From assembly GCA_037482015.1 (NCBI GenBank), contig JBBFKT010000001.1, positions 463,854 through 527,853 on the forward strand: a DNA stretch of 64,000 nt, given 5' to 3'. Within the stretch, counting starts at the first letter, position 1; the number at the start of each line of letters is the position of its first letter. The stretch comes from Thermodesulforhabdaceae bacterium. GTDB taxonomy: Bacteria; Desulfobacterota; Syntrophobacteria; Syntrophobacterales; Thermodesulforhabdaceae. A model generated the notes under the pieces. That model worked only from the letters and a program-made list of their open reading frames with translations. It was not told where the DNA came from and ran no database searches. The position numbers and the translations under genes were made by a program. Shown here one piece after another: positions 56,026 through 64,000 of the stretch.

Positions 56026-56041
56026 TGGCATTCCTTTTGCT
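56026..56041 (+). promoter_or_regulatory. Sigma54 (RpoN) promoter of the flagellar operon
   Basis: TGGCAT-tcctt-TTGCT matches the -24/-12 consensus TGGCAC-N5-TTGCW with exactly ten bases between the invariant GG (56027-56028) and GC (56039-56040). It lies about 45 bp upstream of flgB, giving a short leader. Sigma54 control of basal-body operons is well known in delta- and epsilonproteobacteria and Vibrio. Confidence 0.75.
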
Positions 56042-56083
56042 CTTTTTTTCAGTGGCATCCAATCTATTCAGGGAGGAAGTGTC

Positions 56084-56485
56084 ATGAAGACCACCGGTGT
56101 CTTTGAAAAAACCGTCCGTTTAATTGAAGACCGTTTATCACTTAACACCAGACGTCAAGAACTTGTCGCATCTAACATCGCTAATGTTGACACTCCCGGT
56201 TATGTAGCAAAAGATATCTCTTTCGAAGAAGTTCTTAAGAAAGCTATGGAACCGAAACTCCAGCTAGTTTCATCGCATCCTCAGCATGTTAAAAATCCAG
56301 AACCTGAAGAAGTTCTTAAGAGAGAAGCTGATCGAGTCAATATCGAAATGACAGGACCAGTAGATCTTGAAGAAGAAATGGCAAAGCTTACTCGCAATAA
56401 CATCGAATATCAGTTTCTTGTAACCATGCTTAATAAGAAATTTGCTCTTTTGAAGTTAGCTCTTACCGAAGGGGGAGGTGTGTAA
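56084..56485 (+). CDS. flgB: Flagellar basal-body rod protein FlgB
   Basis: Proximal rod protein of the flagellar basal body, 133 residues. It shows the rod-family N-terminus RRQELVASNIANVDTPGYVAKDISFE and C-terminal NNIEYQFLVTMLNKKFALLKLALTEG. ATG 56084 follows GGAGGAAGTG. First gene of the flagellar operon, preceded by a sigma54-type promoter. Confidence 0.95.
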   Translation: MKTTGVFEKTVRLIEDRLSLNTRRQELVASNIANVDTPGYVAKDISFEEVLKKAMEPKLQLVSSHPQHVKNPEPEEVLKREADRVNIEMTGPVDLEEEMAKLTRNNIEYQFLVTMLNKKFALLKLALTEGGGV

Positions 56486-56488
56486 ACT

Positions 56489-56923
56489 ATGAGTTTCGAT
56501 AAAATATTGAAAATCAGTTCGTCCGGGCTTAGTGCAAACAGAGCCTGGATGACAACGGTGGCCGCCAATCTCGCTAACGTTAATACAACCAGAACTGACG
56601 ATGGACAGCCTTACAGAAGAAGGACGGTAATTTTTGAAACTGCTCCAGTAGAGGAAAGTTTTTCTGCTGTTCTAAAGCGTCAGGAAGATGCTCTTGAGAA
56701 AGTCAGAGTAGCCGACATTGTGCCGGATGGAAGAGATTTCAAGGAGGTTTATGATCCGTCTCACCCCGATGCCGATGCCCGAGGTATGGTAAAATATCCA
56801 AATATCAATCCCGTAGAAGAGATGGCAAATCTTATGGAAGCGTCGAGAGCCTATGAAGCCAACCTTACTGTGCTTGATACGACCAAACAGATCATTCTTA
56901 GGGCTTTGGAACTCGGAAAATAA
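56489..56923 (+). CDS. flgC: Flagellar basal-body rod protein FlgC
   Basis: Second proximal rod component, 144 residues. The N-terminus GLSANRAWMTTVAANLANVNTTRT and C-terminus VEEMANLMEASRAYEANLTVLDTTKQII are typical of FlgC rod proteins. It starts 3 bp after flgB with a GGGGGAGG site and is followed by fliE. Confidence 0.96.
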   Translation: MSFDKILKISSSGLSANRAWMTTVAANLANVNTTRTDDGQPYRRRTVIFETAPVEESFSAVLKRQEDALEKVRVADIVPDGRDFKEVYDPSHPDADARGMVKYPNINPVEEMANLMEASRAYEANLTVLDTTKQIILRALELGK

Positions 56924-56976
56924 AAATTATTGTCATAGCCTTAAAATAGGCAAAATAAAAATTGGAGAGAGTTGAA

Positions 56977-57288
56977 ATGAGCATTAACGGCGTTTCTCTA
57001 AATAAACTAGTCAATATGGAAGTTACACCAAAGAAAGAAGTAGTTGAGAAAGGTGGAGAAGATGGTTTTCCATCTTTTGTCTCGGAAGTTGGAAACGCCA
57101 TAAAGAAAGTTGACGCCTCGCAGAAGGAAGCTGATCAGGTCATGGAAGAGGGGGCTATTAAGGGTGTTGAGGATATTCACGAAGCCATGATAAAACTTCA
57201 GGAAGCGGAGATAAGCTTGAGACTCTTTATGCAGATCAGGAACAAAGCCATTGATGCTTACAGGGAAATTATGAGAATGCAGGTCTAA
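56977..57288 (+). CDS. fliE: Flagellar hook-basal body complex protein FliE
   Basis: Adaptor between the MS ring and the rod, 103 residues. The C-terminal two thirds (DIHEAMIKLQEAEISLRLFMQIRNKAIDAYREIMRMQV) are diagnostic for FliE. The ATG 56977 follows GGAGAGAG; a TTG at 56962 is rejected. fliF starts 15 bp after the stop. Confidence 0.94.
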   Translation: MSINGVSLNKLVNMEVTPKKEVVEKGGEDGFPSFVSEVGNAIKKVDASQKEADQVMEEGAIKGVEDIHEAMIKLQEAEISLRLFMQIRNKAIDAYREIMRMQV

Positions 57289-57302
57289 AGTAGGGAGTTT
57301 CT

Positions 57303-58895
57303 ATGGCTCTGGAACGTTTCAAAAATATATCTAGTAGCTTGCGGGATTGGTGGGGGAAGGCAACACTTCCCCAAAGGATCTTTGTTGTGGGTTCCATCCT
57401 GGCTGTTCTGGGGAGCGTCGGCTTTGTTTTGTATGAAATCAACAAGCCGGATTATGTGCTGCTTTACGGCAATGTCCCAGAACAGGAGATGGCATCCGTT
57501 GTGGATCATCTCAAGCAGGCAAAGATCCCGTATAGAATTGAAGAAAGTCGTATATTTGTCCCAAGAGCTAATCTCTATGACGCTAGACTTTCTCTGGCAA
57601 AAGCCGGGATACCCAAAGGAAGCGGCGTAGGGTTTGAAATCTTCGATGAGCAAAAACTTGGTAGCACAGAATTTGTTCAAAAAGTCAATTACCAGCGAGC
57701 TCTTCAAGGGGAACTTGCCAGAACCATAGCCCAGCTTGAAAAAATTGAAGATGCCAGAGTTCACCTGGTGCTTCCGGAAGAATCTCTTTTCGTCCGAGAT
57801 GAAAAACCGCCCAGTGCCGCTATCGTAGTGAAGCTAAAAAGGGGGCAACAACTTAGTCCATCTGAACTTCAGGGCATAGTGCATTTTGTCTCTAGCGCCG
57901 TTAAGGGTCTTACCGACGATCACGTGACCATCATGAGCACCGATGGTCAGGTTCTTTTCAAAAAAGATCCGACTCAGTCTTCTTTTGAACTTTCCGATCT
58001 ACAACTCCGATATAAACAGCGACTTGAAGAGGAGCTTCAGCGTAAAATTCAGTCTATGCTTGCACCTGTGATAGGCAATGAAGGAGTTATCTCAAGAGTG
58101 ACGTTGGATCTCGACTTTAACCAAATAAAAATTTCAGAAGAGATGGTAGATCCTGATAGTGCAACGCCTCGAAGTCAACAACGTATTGTGGAGAAAATGC
58201 AGGGGGCATCCAAAAAACCAAAAGGAAACCCTGATGTTCCTATTAACGTGGAGAGCAAGCTTCTCACCAGTAGCCCGAATAAACCCGAAGAAGCTGGGGG
58301 CGGTCAGAGTTCGGAACGTCAGGAAGAAATTGTAAATTACGAACTAAATAAAACAACACGTCAGGTTGTTTATGCACCGGGAACAATAAAACGCCTTTCT
58401 GTTGCCGTGTTAGTTGATGGCCCCTATAAAGAAGAAAAAGACAAAAAGACTGTCAAAAAGGTATTTGTTGGTCGTAGTTCTGATGAAATGAAAGCGATTG
58501 AAGACATTGTAAAAAAAGCTGTTGGTTATAATGATGTTAGAGGCGATCAGGTAAGTGTTACCAACATACCCTTTGCAGGGGAAGTTCCACCTGTTTTGCC
58601 ACCCGTGCAGAGATGGATCGCTCTGGCCAGGGAACATTACAAGCCATTTCTTAATCTCCTTCTTGTGGTCCTAGTCTTCTTCTTGATCGTAAGACCTGTT
58701 CTTAAAAGGCTTGAAAGGATGGCACCTCCTGAGGCTGTCAGGGAACTTCCACCGGTAGAGAGAATGGAGGCGCTTCCTCCGGTTGAAGAAGCTCCAAAAG
58801 AGCTTTCTCCTCGAGAAAGAGCGATTATAATTGCTAAGGAACAACCTGAAAAAGCGGCGGAAATTATTCGCGCCTGGTTAAGAGAAGAGGTGTAA
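57303..58895 (+). CDS. fliF: Flagellar MS-ring protein FliF
   Basis: Forms the membrane-supramembrane ring that nucleates the flagellar basal body. The 530-residue protein has a first helix (FVVGSILAVLGSVGFVLYEI), the ring-building motifs VLLYGNVPEQEM and ARVHLVLPEESLFVRDEKPPSA, then the NYELNKTTRQVVYAPGTIKRLSVAVLVDG domain. A second helix (LLLVVLVFFLIVRPVL) precedes a cytoplasmic C-terminus for FliG. Normal length. fliG begins 1 bp after its stop. Confidence 0.97.
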   Translation: MALERFKNISSSLRDWWGKATLPQRIFVVGSILAVLGSVGFVLYEINKPDYVLLYGNVPEQEMASVVDHLKQAKIPYRIEESRIFVPRANLYDARLSLAKAGIPKGSGVGFEIFDEQKLGSTEFVQKVNYQRALQGELARTIAQLEKIEDARVHLVLPEESLFVRDEKPPSAAIVVKLKRGQQLSPSELQGIVHFVSSAVKGLTDDHVTIMSTDGQVLFKKDPTQSSFELSDLQLRYKQRLEEELQRKIQSMLAPVIGNEGVISRVTLDLDFNQIKISEEMVDPDSATPRSQQRIVEKMQGASKKPKGNPDVPINVESKLLTSSPNKPEEAGGGQSSERQEEIVNYELNKTTRQVVYAPGTIKRLSVAVLVDGPYKEEKDKKTVKKVFVGRSSDEMKAIEDIVKKAVGYNDVRGDQVSVTNIPFAGEVPPVLPPVQRWIALAREHYKPFLNLLLVVLVFFLIVRPVLKRLERMAPPEAVRELPPVERMEALPPVEEAPKELSPRERAIIIAKEQPEKAAEIIRAWLREEV

Positions 58896-58896
58896 C

Positions 58897-59913
58897 ATGC
58901 CGGAGAAAAAGGATAAGAAGCTTTCAGGACCTCAGAAAGCCGCCATCCTGGTATTAGCTTTAGGAGAACAGGTAGCTGCAGAAATAATCAAACATCTTAA
59001 TGCCGACGAGATTAAAAAGCTCGGTGTTGAAATGAGCAATCTTAGAGGGGTAGATCCAAAAACCACGACAGAGGTCTTATCGGATTTTTCTGAACAGTTT
59101 CAAGATTCGGAAGCTATTCGTATTCTTGGTGAAGAATATTTTAGGCAGCTTTTACCAAATGCTTTGGGACCCGATGCGGCTCAGGATGTGATTAAGTCCA
59201 TAGAAAAAGAGAAAGAAAAGATCCCTTTCAAAAACATCCGTGATATGGACGCTCGAGTCCTGGCGAATTTCCTTAGAGCAGAACACCCGCAAACGATTGC
59301 TCTTGTTATGTCCCATTTGGGGGAAGATAAGGCAGCTCAAGTTCTTGCTAATTTACCTCCAGGACTCCAATTCGAAGTGATAAACCGTATCGTCAATCTG
59401 GAAACTGTTCCTGCTGAAATTGTTAGAGAAGTTGATGAAGCTCTTGAACGGGAACTCTTATCTCTGGGCGGTGAAATGCAACAGGTACTTGGTGGAGTAA
59501 AAAAAGTTGCGGAAATTCTGAACCGCTGTGATCGTAAAACCAGCGATTCAGTTATTCAGGCTCTGGAAGAAGCGGATGCTGAAACGGCGGAAAAAGTTCG
59601 TAAACTTATGTTCGTCTTTGACGACCTTGTGGCCGTGCCCGACGTGGGCATCCGTGAGCTTCTCAAGGAAGTGGACAACAAGGATCTCGTGGTTGCGCTC
59701 AAGACTGCCTCGGAAGAGCTTAAGCAGAAGATTTTAAGGAATCTCTCCAAACGCGCCGCCCAGATTCTCGAAGAAGATCTTGCTGTGCTTGGTCCTGTTA
59801 GACTGAGCGAAGTCGAAGCGGCTCAGCAGAGAATTATTGAAGTGGCTCGTCGGTTGGAAAAGGAGGGGCGTATAATTCTTGCAGGTGGCGAAGGAGGCGA
59901 TGCTCTTGTCTAA
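58897..59913 (+). CDS. fliG: Flagellar motor switch protein FliG
   Basis: C-ring component that binds FliF and interacts with the stator, 338 residues. It begins with LSGPQKAAILVLALGEQVAAEIIKHL, has HPQTIALVMSHLGEDKAAQVL in the middle domain, and ends with MFVFDDLVAVPDVGIRELLKEVDNKDLVVALK, where the charged residues facing MotA lie. All three ARM-like domains are present. The end overlaps fliH. Confidence 0.97.
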   Translation: MPEKKDKKLSGPQKAAILVLALGEQVAAEIIKHLNADEIKKLGVEMSNLRGVDPKTTTEVLSDFSEQFQDSEAIRILGEEYFRQLLPNALGPDAAQDVIKSIEKEKEKIPFKNIRDMDARVLANFLRAEHPQTIALVMSHLGEDKAAQVLANLPPGLQFEVINRIVNLETVPAEIVREVDEALERELLSLGGEMQQVLGGVKKVAEILNRCDRKTSDSVIQALEEADAETAEKVRKLMFVFDDLVAVPDVGIRELLKEVDNKDLVVALKTASEELKQKILRNLSKRAAQILEEDLAVLGPVRLSEVEAAQQRIIEVARRLEKEGRIILAGGEGGDALV

Positions 59914-60670
59914 AGGAGGGATTATTAAAAAATCTTATGAAGCCTCCGACGTTGAGCCTTTTTCCTTTGAGAACTTTGACGAGTCAGTCAGTCAAGGTCG
60001 TGATTTAGTACAGGTGGAACCAACGGAAGAAAAAAGTGAAGGTGAAGAAAGAAGTGATTCGGTCCGAACAGATTTATCAAATGAGGTTCGGATGGAACTT
60101 CTTCAGCCTCCGGACATCGAGGAGCTTGTTATAAAAAGGCTCAGCGAGGTTGAACGGGAGGCTCAGGAGATCAAGAATCGGGCTTTCGAAGAAGGCCGTG
60201 CCGAGGGATACCAGGTTGGTTATGAGCAGGGTATGGAGGATGCTCGAGAAATAGCTAGACAGTGTGGAGAAACTCTAAAATCGCTAAGTAATCTTCCTTA
60301 TTCCATTATGAACGATTACAAGGAGTGGCTCATCGAAGCGGCTTTCACCATTGCAAAGCATATTATTCAAGGAGAACTTACAACCAAGCCCCAGGCACTA
60401 CTTGGATTTATCGGAAGGCTTGCAAAAGAAATGGAGGATAACGTTCCAATAACGGTCTTTCTTAATCCTGAAGATCTGTCTTTACTTAGAATTGGGTCCG
60501 ATTTTGACGAATGGGCTCGCACTCAGGGAAAGGCATTGAGGCTTGCGGAAGATCCTGCTCTGGAGCGGGGAAGTTGTCGGCTTGAGAGCGATCTAGCTTT
60601 GTTGGATGCGACTCTTAGCAAGTTGTTGGAAGAGATGAAAAGAGAAATATTTATAGAATCTGCAAGATAA
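59900..60670 (+). CDS. fliH: Flagellar assembly protein FliH
   Basis: Negative regulator of the FliI export ATPase, 256 residues. It has a divergent acidic N-terminus, then the AEGYQVGYEQGMEDAREIAR glycine-spaced helix and a C-terminal V-ATPase-E-like domain (WLIEAAFTIAKHIIQGEL, RGSCRLESDLALLDATLSKLLEEM). AGGAGG lies too close to the ATG (2-3 bp) but is ideally spaced for a TTG two codons on (59906), so the actual start may be the TTG. The gene overlaps fliG by 14 bp and precedes fliI by 7 bp. Confidence 0.88.
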   Translation: MLLSKGGIIKKSYEASDVEPFSFENFDESVSQGRDLVQVEPTEEKSEGEERSDSVRTDLSNEVRMELLQPPDIEELVIKRLSEVEREAQEIKNRAFEEGRAEGYQVGYEQGMEDAREIARQCGETLKSLSNLPYSIMNDYKEWLIEAAFTIAKHIIQGELTTKPQALLGFIGRLAKEMEDNVPITVFLNPEDLSLLRIGSDFDEWARTQGKALRLAEDPALERGSCRLESDLALLDATLSKLLEEMKREIFIESAR

Positions 60671-60677
60671 GGAAACA

Positions 60678-62006
60678 ATGGCGATCGATAAAGACTATTT
60701 AGGACTTTACGAAATATTGAATCGCGGCTTTAAGTCTGCTCCCTTTGTAAAATACGGGCGAGTGATCAGACTGGTGGGAAATCTTATTGAAGTAGAAGGA
60801 TTGAACTGCGCTGTGGGTGAACTTTGTTCAATTTACCCGGGCGACGGATTTGATCCTATAATTGGGGAAGTGGTGGGCTTTCAGGAAAAGCGAATGAAGT
60901 TAAGCCCCATGTCGCCCATTAGAGGAATTCGTCCTGGATGCCTTGTTAGGCGGTATGAAGCTTCAGATTCCATTATTGTTTCTGATGAACTTATCGGAAG
61001 AGTCATAGACGCTGTAGGAAGTCCGATAGATGGCAGAGAATTACCAAACACTCATGGAATTCCCTATCCTCTTAAAAGTTCTACCGTTAATCCTCTTACT
61101 AGACCCCTTATTACTCAACAACTAGACGTAGGGATTCGAGCTATTAACGGTCTTCTGCCTATAGGAAAAGGACAGAGAATGGGAATCTTTGCAGGATCAG
61201 GTGTGGGCAAAAGCACTCTTCTTGGGATGATCGCTCGCTACACCTCGGCTGACATCAATGTCATAGCTCTTGTTGGTGAGCGAGGACGAGAAGTGCGAGA
61301 ATTTTTAGAGCGAGAATTGGGCGAAGATGGTTTGTCTCATTCGGTTGTTATCGTGGCAACATCTGACCAGCCGGCAACTCTTCGCATAAGGGCTGCCTAT
61401 GTTGCTTGCGCTATAGCCGAATATTTTCGAGATAAGGGAAAAGATGTTCTTCTTTTGATGGATTCTGTGACTCGCTTCGCTATGGCCGCTCGTGAAGTAG
61501 GTCTTGCCGCTGGAGAGCCTCCAACAAGCAGAGGATACACCCCAAGTGTGTTCAGTATGTTACCTCAGTTGTTGGAAAGAGCTGGAAATTTTGAAAGAGG
61601 ATCTATCACGGGAATTTACACTGTTCTCGTTGAAGGTGATGATATGGACGATCCAATTGCCGATACAGTTCGATCTATACTTGATGGGCACATTGTCTTA
61701 GATAGAGGACTTGCTCAGAACCGCCATTATCCTGCCATTGATGTTCTTAAAAGCGTCAGCCGTCTGACAGATCAAATTGCTTCACCAGAACATCGTAACC
61801 TTGCAAAAAGATTTATAGAAATTCTAGCGCAGTATAAACGTAATGAAGACATGATAAGAATTGGAGCTTATGTTAAGGGCTCTCATCCTGAAACCGATTA
61901 CGCTATCAGCATGATTGATAAGCTAAATGCTTATCTTCGCCAACCCATTGAGGAAAAATGCACTATAGAAGAATCCATATCAATGTTGAGAGCACTTCTT
62001 GGCTGA
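60678..62006 (+). CDS. fliI: Flagellum-specific export ATPase FliI
   Basis: Export-gate ATPase of 442 residues, related to F1-beta. It has Walker [32 protein letters not shown], Walker B LLLMDSVTRFAMAAREV and the conserved AAGEPPTSRGYTPSVF. Motifs and length are intact. Start MAIDKDYLGL at 60678, shortly after the fliH stop with a small AAGGAAAC site. Confidence 0.97.
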   Translation: MAIDKDYLGLYEILNRGFKSAPFVKYGRVIRLVGNLIEVEGLNCAVGELCSIYPGDGFDPIIGEVVGFQEKRMKLSPMSPIRGIRPGCLVRRYEASDSIIVSDELIGRVIDAVGSPIDGRELPNTHGIPYPLKSSTVNPLTRPLITQQLDVGIRAINGLLPIGKGQRMGIFAGSGVGKSTLLGMIARYTSADINVIALVGERGREVREFLERELGEDGLSHSVVIVATSDQPATLRIRAAYVACAIAEYFRDKGKDVLLLMDSVTRFAMAAREVGLAAGEPPTSRGYTPSVFSMLPQLLERAGNFERGSITGIYTVLVEGDDMDDPIADTVRSILDGHIVLDRGLAQNRHYPAIDVLKSVSRLTDQIASPEHRNLAKRFIEILAQYKRNEDMIRIGAYVKGSHPETDYAISMIDKLNAYLRQPIEEKCTIEESISMLRALLG

Positions 62007-62025
62007 TGAAGGTTGGAGGTGATTT

Positions 62026-62475
62026 ATGGCTTTCAAGTTCCGATACGATGGTTTGCTAGAATATCGAGAGAAGCTTCTTGAACGGGAGCAGTATGAACTG
62101 GCAAAGATTGCTCAGGAGGCAAGCTCGATCGAAAAAGAATGTCTTAGGCTCGAGATGGAACGATTCAAATGGTCGGAAATTTTTTCAGCTAAGCAAAGTG
62201 AAGGGATTTCTCCTGAAGAATGTCGTTTGTTTTCGGAAAATCTCGAGGCTTTGGAACGTCGTTTGCTTGCCGAACAGGCTAAGTTGCGAGATGTTATGAA
62301 AAGGCTTGAACAGCAACGTGAGAAACTTATTGAGATGAAGAAAAAAGTTGAGATGTTAAAAGCGTTGAAAGAACAGGAAGAGGAACGATACAGGAAGGAA
62401 GAGACAAAACTTGCTCAAAAGGCAAGTGATGAAATGGTAGTCCTTAATTGGGGAAAGGATTCCAATGATGTCTAA
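62026..62475 (+). CDS. fliJ: Flagellar export chaperone-like protein FliJ
   Basis: A coiled-coil protein of 149 residues in the FliJ position and with its profile: N-terminal FKFRYDGLLEYREKLLEREQYELAKI and two long helices with very few Gly or Pro. FliJ stimulates the FliHI export complex. Identification rests on position and profile, since FliJ sequences are weakly conserved. GGAGGTG precedes the ATG, and the end overlaps the next gene by 11 bp. Confidence 0.88.
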   Translation: MAFKFRYDGLLEYREKLLEREQYELAKIAQEASSIEKECLRLEMERFKWSEIFSAKQSEGISPEECRLFSENLEALERRLLAEQAKLRDVMKRLEQQREKLIEMKKKVEMLKALKEQEEERYRKEETKLAQKASDEMVVLNWGKDSNDV

Positions 62476-63223
62476 ATTTTTCAGGCTCGTTCTAATTATG
62501 AGCATTGTATTGTCAACTGTGGGATTTGTATTTCGCCTTAGCCCTTTGATAAAGAGTCTGCCCTTTTTGTCTAAAAACGAAAATCCTGCGAAATCTCAAT
62601 TTTCACAGACAAAAGATGGTAATGTTAACGATAGAGAAAATTCTCAACTGTCCGTGACTGAAGCTTACGCACAGTCAACGAAGACTTTGAAAAAAGGTGC
62701 ATCATCTCAGAATCTCACTACCATGAAAGATTCTTCGGGAGCGTCCAAGGAAGAAGCGGCTGGTGAAACCAAAATGGATGGTGGGGGATCAGTCTCAGGA
62801 GGAGTATCTTCCACGAGAGGAGCACCACCTGAATGCACTGGTTTTATCGAGAAAAGAGAACGAGAACTTAGCGAGAAAGAGAGAGCCTTAGCTGAAAAGG
62901 AAGCTCTATTAAAGTCTCTTCAGAAAGATATTGAGGGAAAACTCGCAAGACTTGAAGAAATTCAAAGGAATATTGAAGCCTTCCGAAAAGAACAGGAACG
63001 CCTCAAAAATGAAAAGATAGATTCGCTGGTAAAAATTTATGGAACCATGAAGCCCAAGGAAGCGTCAAAGCTACTTGAAAAGCTCGATGATGATCTTGTG
63101 GTGAATATCATATCTAGAATGACCACGGAACAAGCGGCAAAAATTATAGCCAACATGGATGTCAAAAAAGCAGCGGAGATTTCCCAAAAACTATCTAAGG
63201 TTAAAAACTCTGGGGCCCAGTAA
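62465..63223 (+). CDS. MotE-like periplasmic protein (MgtE-N-type C-terminus)
   Basis: A 252-residue protein with a signal/anchor helix (LVLIMSIVLSTVGFVF), a Ser/Thr/Gly-rich linker (residues ~40-125), a coiled coil (ERELSEKERALAEKEALLKSL) and a C-terminal domain of MgtE N-terminal type (KIYGTMKPKEASKLLEKLDDDLVVNIISRM, QAAKIIANMD). This matches MotE, a chaperone for the MotC periplasmic stator component in alphaproteobacteria, and related proteins at the end of many flagellar operons. The specific MotC partner is not in the window. Confidence 0.8.
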   Translation: MMSKFFRLVLIMSIVLSTVGFVFRLSPLIKSLPFLSKNENPAKSQFSQTKDGNVNDRENSQLSVTEAYAQSTKTLKKGASSQNLTTMKDSSGASKEEAAGETKMDGGGSVSGGVSSTRGAPPECTGFIEKRERELSEKERALAEKEALLKSLQKDIEGKLARLEEIQRNIEAFRKEQERLKNEKIDSLVKIYGTMKPKEASKLLEKLDDDLVVNIISRMTTEQAAKIIANMDVKKAAEISQKLSKVKNSGAQ

Positions 63224-63236
63224 TGGCAAAACCAGG

Positions 63237-63309
63237 GTCGTTCGCAAAAGATCGCGCTGATAACCCTCAAGGTTGTCATATAGTAGGGGCACGGCATGCT
63301 GTTCCCTAC
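63237..63309. repeat. Extended GTAGGGGC palindromic element, copy C (left half)
   Basis: A decayed palindrome at 63283-63309 (27 bp, GTAGGGGC with TTCCCTAC) is preceded by GTTCG, ATCGC, GATAACCC and GGTTG at the same spacing as copy B. The right flank does not match, so it is a truncated copy. It fills the gap between motE and the TPR gene. Confidence 0.75.
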
Positions 63310-63380
63310 CTGGCCAAATAAGCGAGATTTTTCAAACACTATATAAAAATACCTTGTAACACGTTTCTGCTTTTGTATTA

Positions 63381-64000
63381 TCAAGAACTTTTCTTTATCA
63401 GCCGCCTTTGGATTTTTTCTCTTTGTTTCAGGTAATAGTCTTTTGGTGGAGAATTCAGATCAATGGCTTTATTTATGGCTTCCAGAGCTTTTTCGTAGGA
63501 ACCATAGGAGTAGTATGCTTCGGCTAAAGTGTCCCATATATGGGCGCTTTCTGGGCTTAGTTTTGTTGCCTTTTCAGCAAGTTCAACAGCTCTAGCAGGG
63601 TTTCTAAGTGGAGGGGGAGCAGTTGCATAAAGCCATGCTAGAGTATTCAAAATTTCTGGATCATCTTTGAAAAGTAAAAGTCCTCTGGTAAGAACTTTCT
63701 CGGCGTATTCGTAAGATCCCTTTTCTATTAGATACCCGCCATAAGCGGCATAGAAACGGGGATCCCAGAATGATTGGTTGACAGCAGTGGCTACAACCTT
63801 AAGATTTGTGTCCAACATGGCACGCTCAAACCACGAACTTTTTTTGATTGCTAAGCCACAAATTACCAGAAGCACCACCACTAAGAACCAGATTTTCATT
63901 TTGGTAGCGAGTTTTTTGTTGTGAGCTTCCCCTACAGAAGGATTATAGCCTGCTTCCTGAATAAACTCTATGCGCTCTATTATACTGTAATGATGCCAGT
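63381..64000 (-). CDS. TPR-repeat membrane protein (partial, runs off the right edge)
   Basis: The frame is open from the stop at 63381 to the window edge, and the residues upstream of the first ATG (63899) look coding (YSIIERIEFIQEAG, then NKKLATK) with no ribosome-binding site at that ATG. The gene therefore probably starts outside the window. A membrane helix (IWFLVVVLLVICGLAI) is followed by TPR repeats: YEYAEKVLTRGLLLFKDDPEILNTLAW, ARAVELAEKATKLSPESAHIWDTLAEAYY and YEKALEAINKAIDLNSPPKDY. TPR repeats mediate protein interactions; the role is unknown. Confidence 0.8.
   Translation of the reverse strand, partial: WHHYSIIERIEFIQEAGYNPSVGEAHNKKLATKMKIWFLVVVLLVICGLAIKKSSWFERAMLDTNLKVVATAVNQSFWDPRFYAAYGGYLIEKGSYEYAEKVLTRGLLLFKDDPEILNTLAWLYATAPPPLRNPARAVELAEKATKLSPESAHIWDTLAEAYYSYGSYEKALEAINKAIDLNSPPKDYYLKQREKIQRRLIKKSS

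Noticed and set aside
56977-57288. TTG start at 56962 for fliE
   Set aside because: The GGAGAGAG site is spaced properly for the ATG at 56977 and overlaps the TTG.

Overview
The window is a chromosomal segment of a Gram-negative, flagellated bacterium with a mid-40s G+C content by eye. Several features point to Desulfobacterota (the former Deltaproteobacteria), perhaps a Syntrophobacter-like or thermophilic sulfate-reducer lineage. These are the lysS-lolC-lolD order, an acetyl-CoA hydrolase/GNAT fusion, hemC followed by a fused cobA-hemD, the GlyQ/GlyS two-subunit synthetase, several PAS-type histidine kinases, and many small conserved proteins of that phylum. The genus cannot be read from this sequence. 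I saw no rRNA, tRNA or CRISPR array.

Layout. 1-3,825 (minus strand): start of an outer-membrane-assembly gene (probably bamA), lolD, lolC, lysS and a 53-residue membrane protein. 3,996-4,841: an ATP-grasp ligase facing the next block. 4,838-10,793 (minus): purA, acetyl-CoA hydrolase-GNAT, a HAD nucleotidase, minCDE and a MoaD/ThiS-like protein in one compact run. 10,800-13,081: a lipoprotein gene embedded in repeats, a transposase fragment and a group II intron relic. 13,082-17,926: htpX, then a periplasmic binding protein joined to a hybrid histidine kinase that is frameshifted in a run of nine T. 18,137-20,732: a TonB-dependent receptor plus a methyltransferase. 20,790-21,411: an array of two 294-bp direct repeats. 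21,632-28,322: queF, a radical SAM protein, a membrane protein/histidine kinase/sigma54-activator signalling unit, a helix-turn-helix coiled-coil protein and pyrE. 28,326-36,443: a second transposase fragment, rsmI, yraN, a SEC-C/HEAT protein, glyQS and an ArsP-like permease. 36,651-39,989: a GDT1-type transporter, a histone-deacetylase-like amidohydrolase and a hydantoinase/oxoprolinase. 40,574-47,174: a hendecad-repeat coiled-coil protein, a PLP transaminase, gmhA with two conserved small-pathway genes, fmdB, hemC and cobA-hemD. 47,212-56,010: mlaA-like, ftsH, an RND efflux pair and a two-component system. 56,026-63,223: a sigma54-type promoter and the flagellar basal-body operon flgBC-fliEFGHIJ-motE. 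The last gene, a TPR membrane protein, runs off the right edge.

The most distinctive non-coding signal is a dispersed palindrome with arms GTAGGGGC and GCCCCTAC. It occurs about ten times, always between genes or inside dead genes, sometimes within a longer ~150-bp element. The window also holds an N-terminal and a C-terminal fragment of a REP-associated tyrosine transposase (RAYT), the family known to mobilise such palindromes. The most interesting protein-coding candidates are the three-gene signalling unit at 23,660-27,147, whose two membrane proteins carry paired histidines in or near membrane segments, and the binding-protein/kinase pair at 14,128-17,926. Gene starts were chosen from ribosome-binding sites and family start positions. 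Functions rest on recognised motifs, not on database searches.
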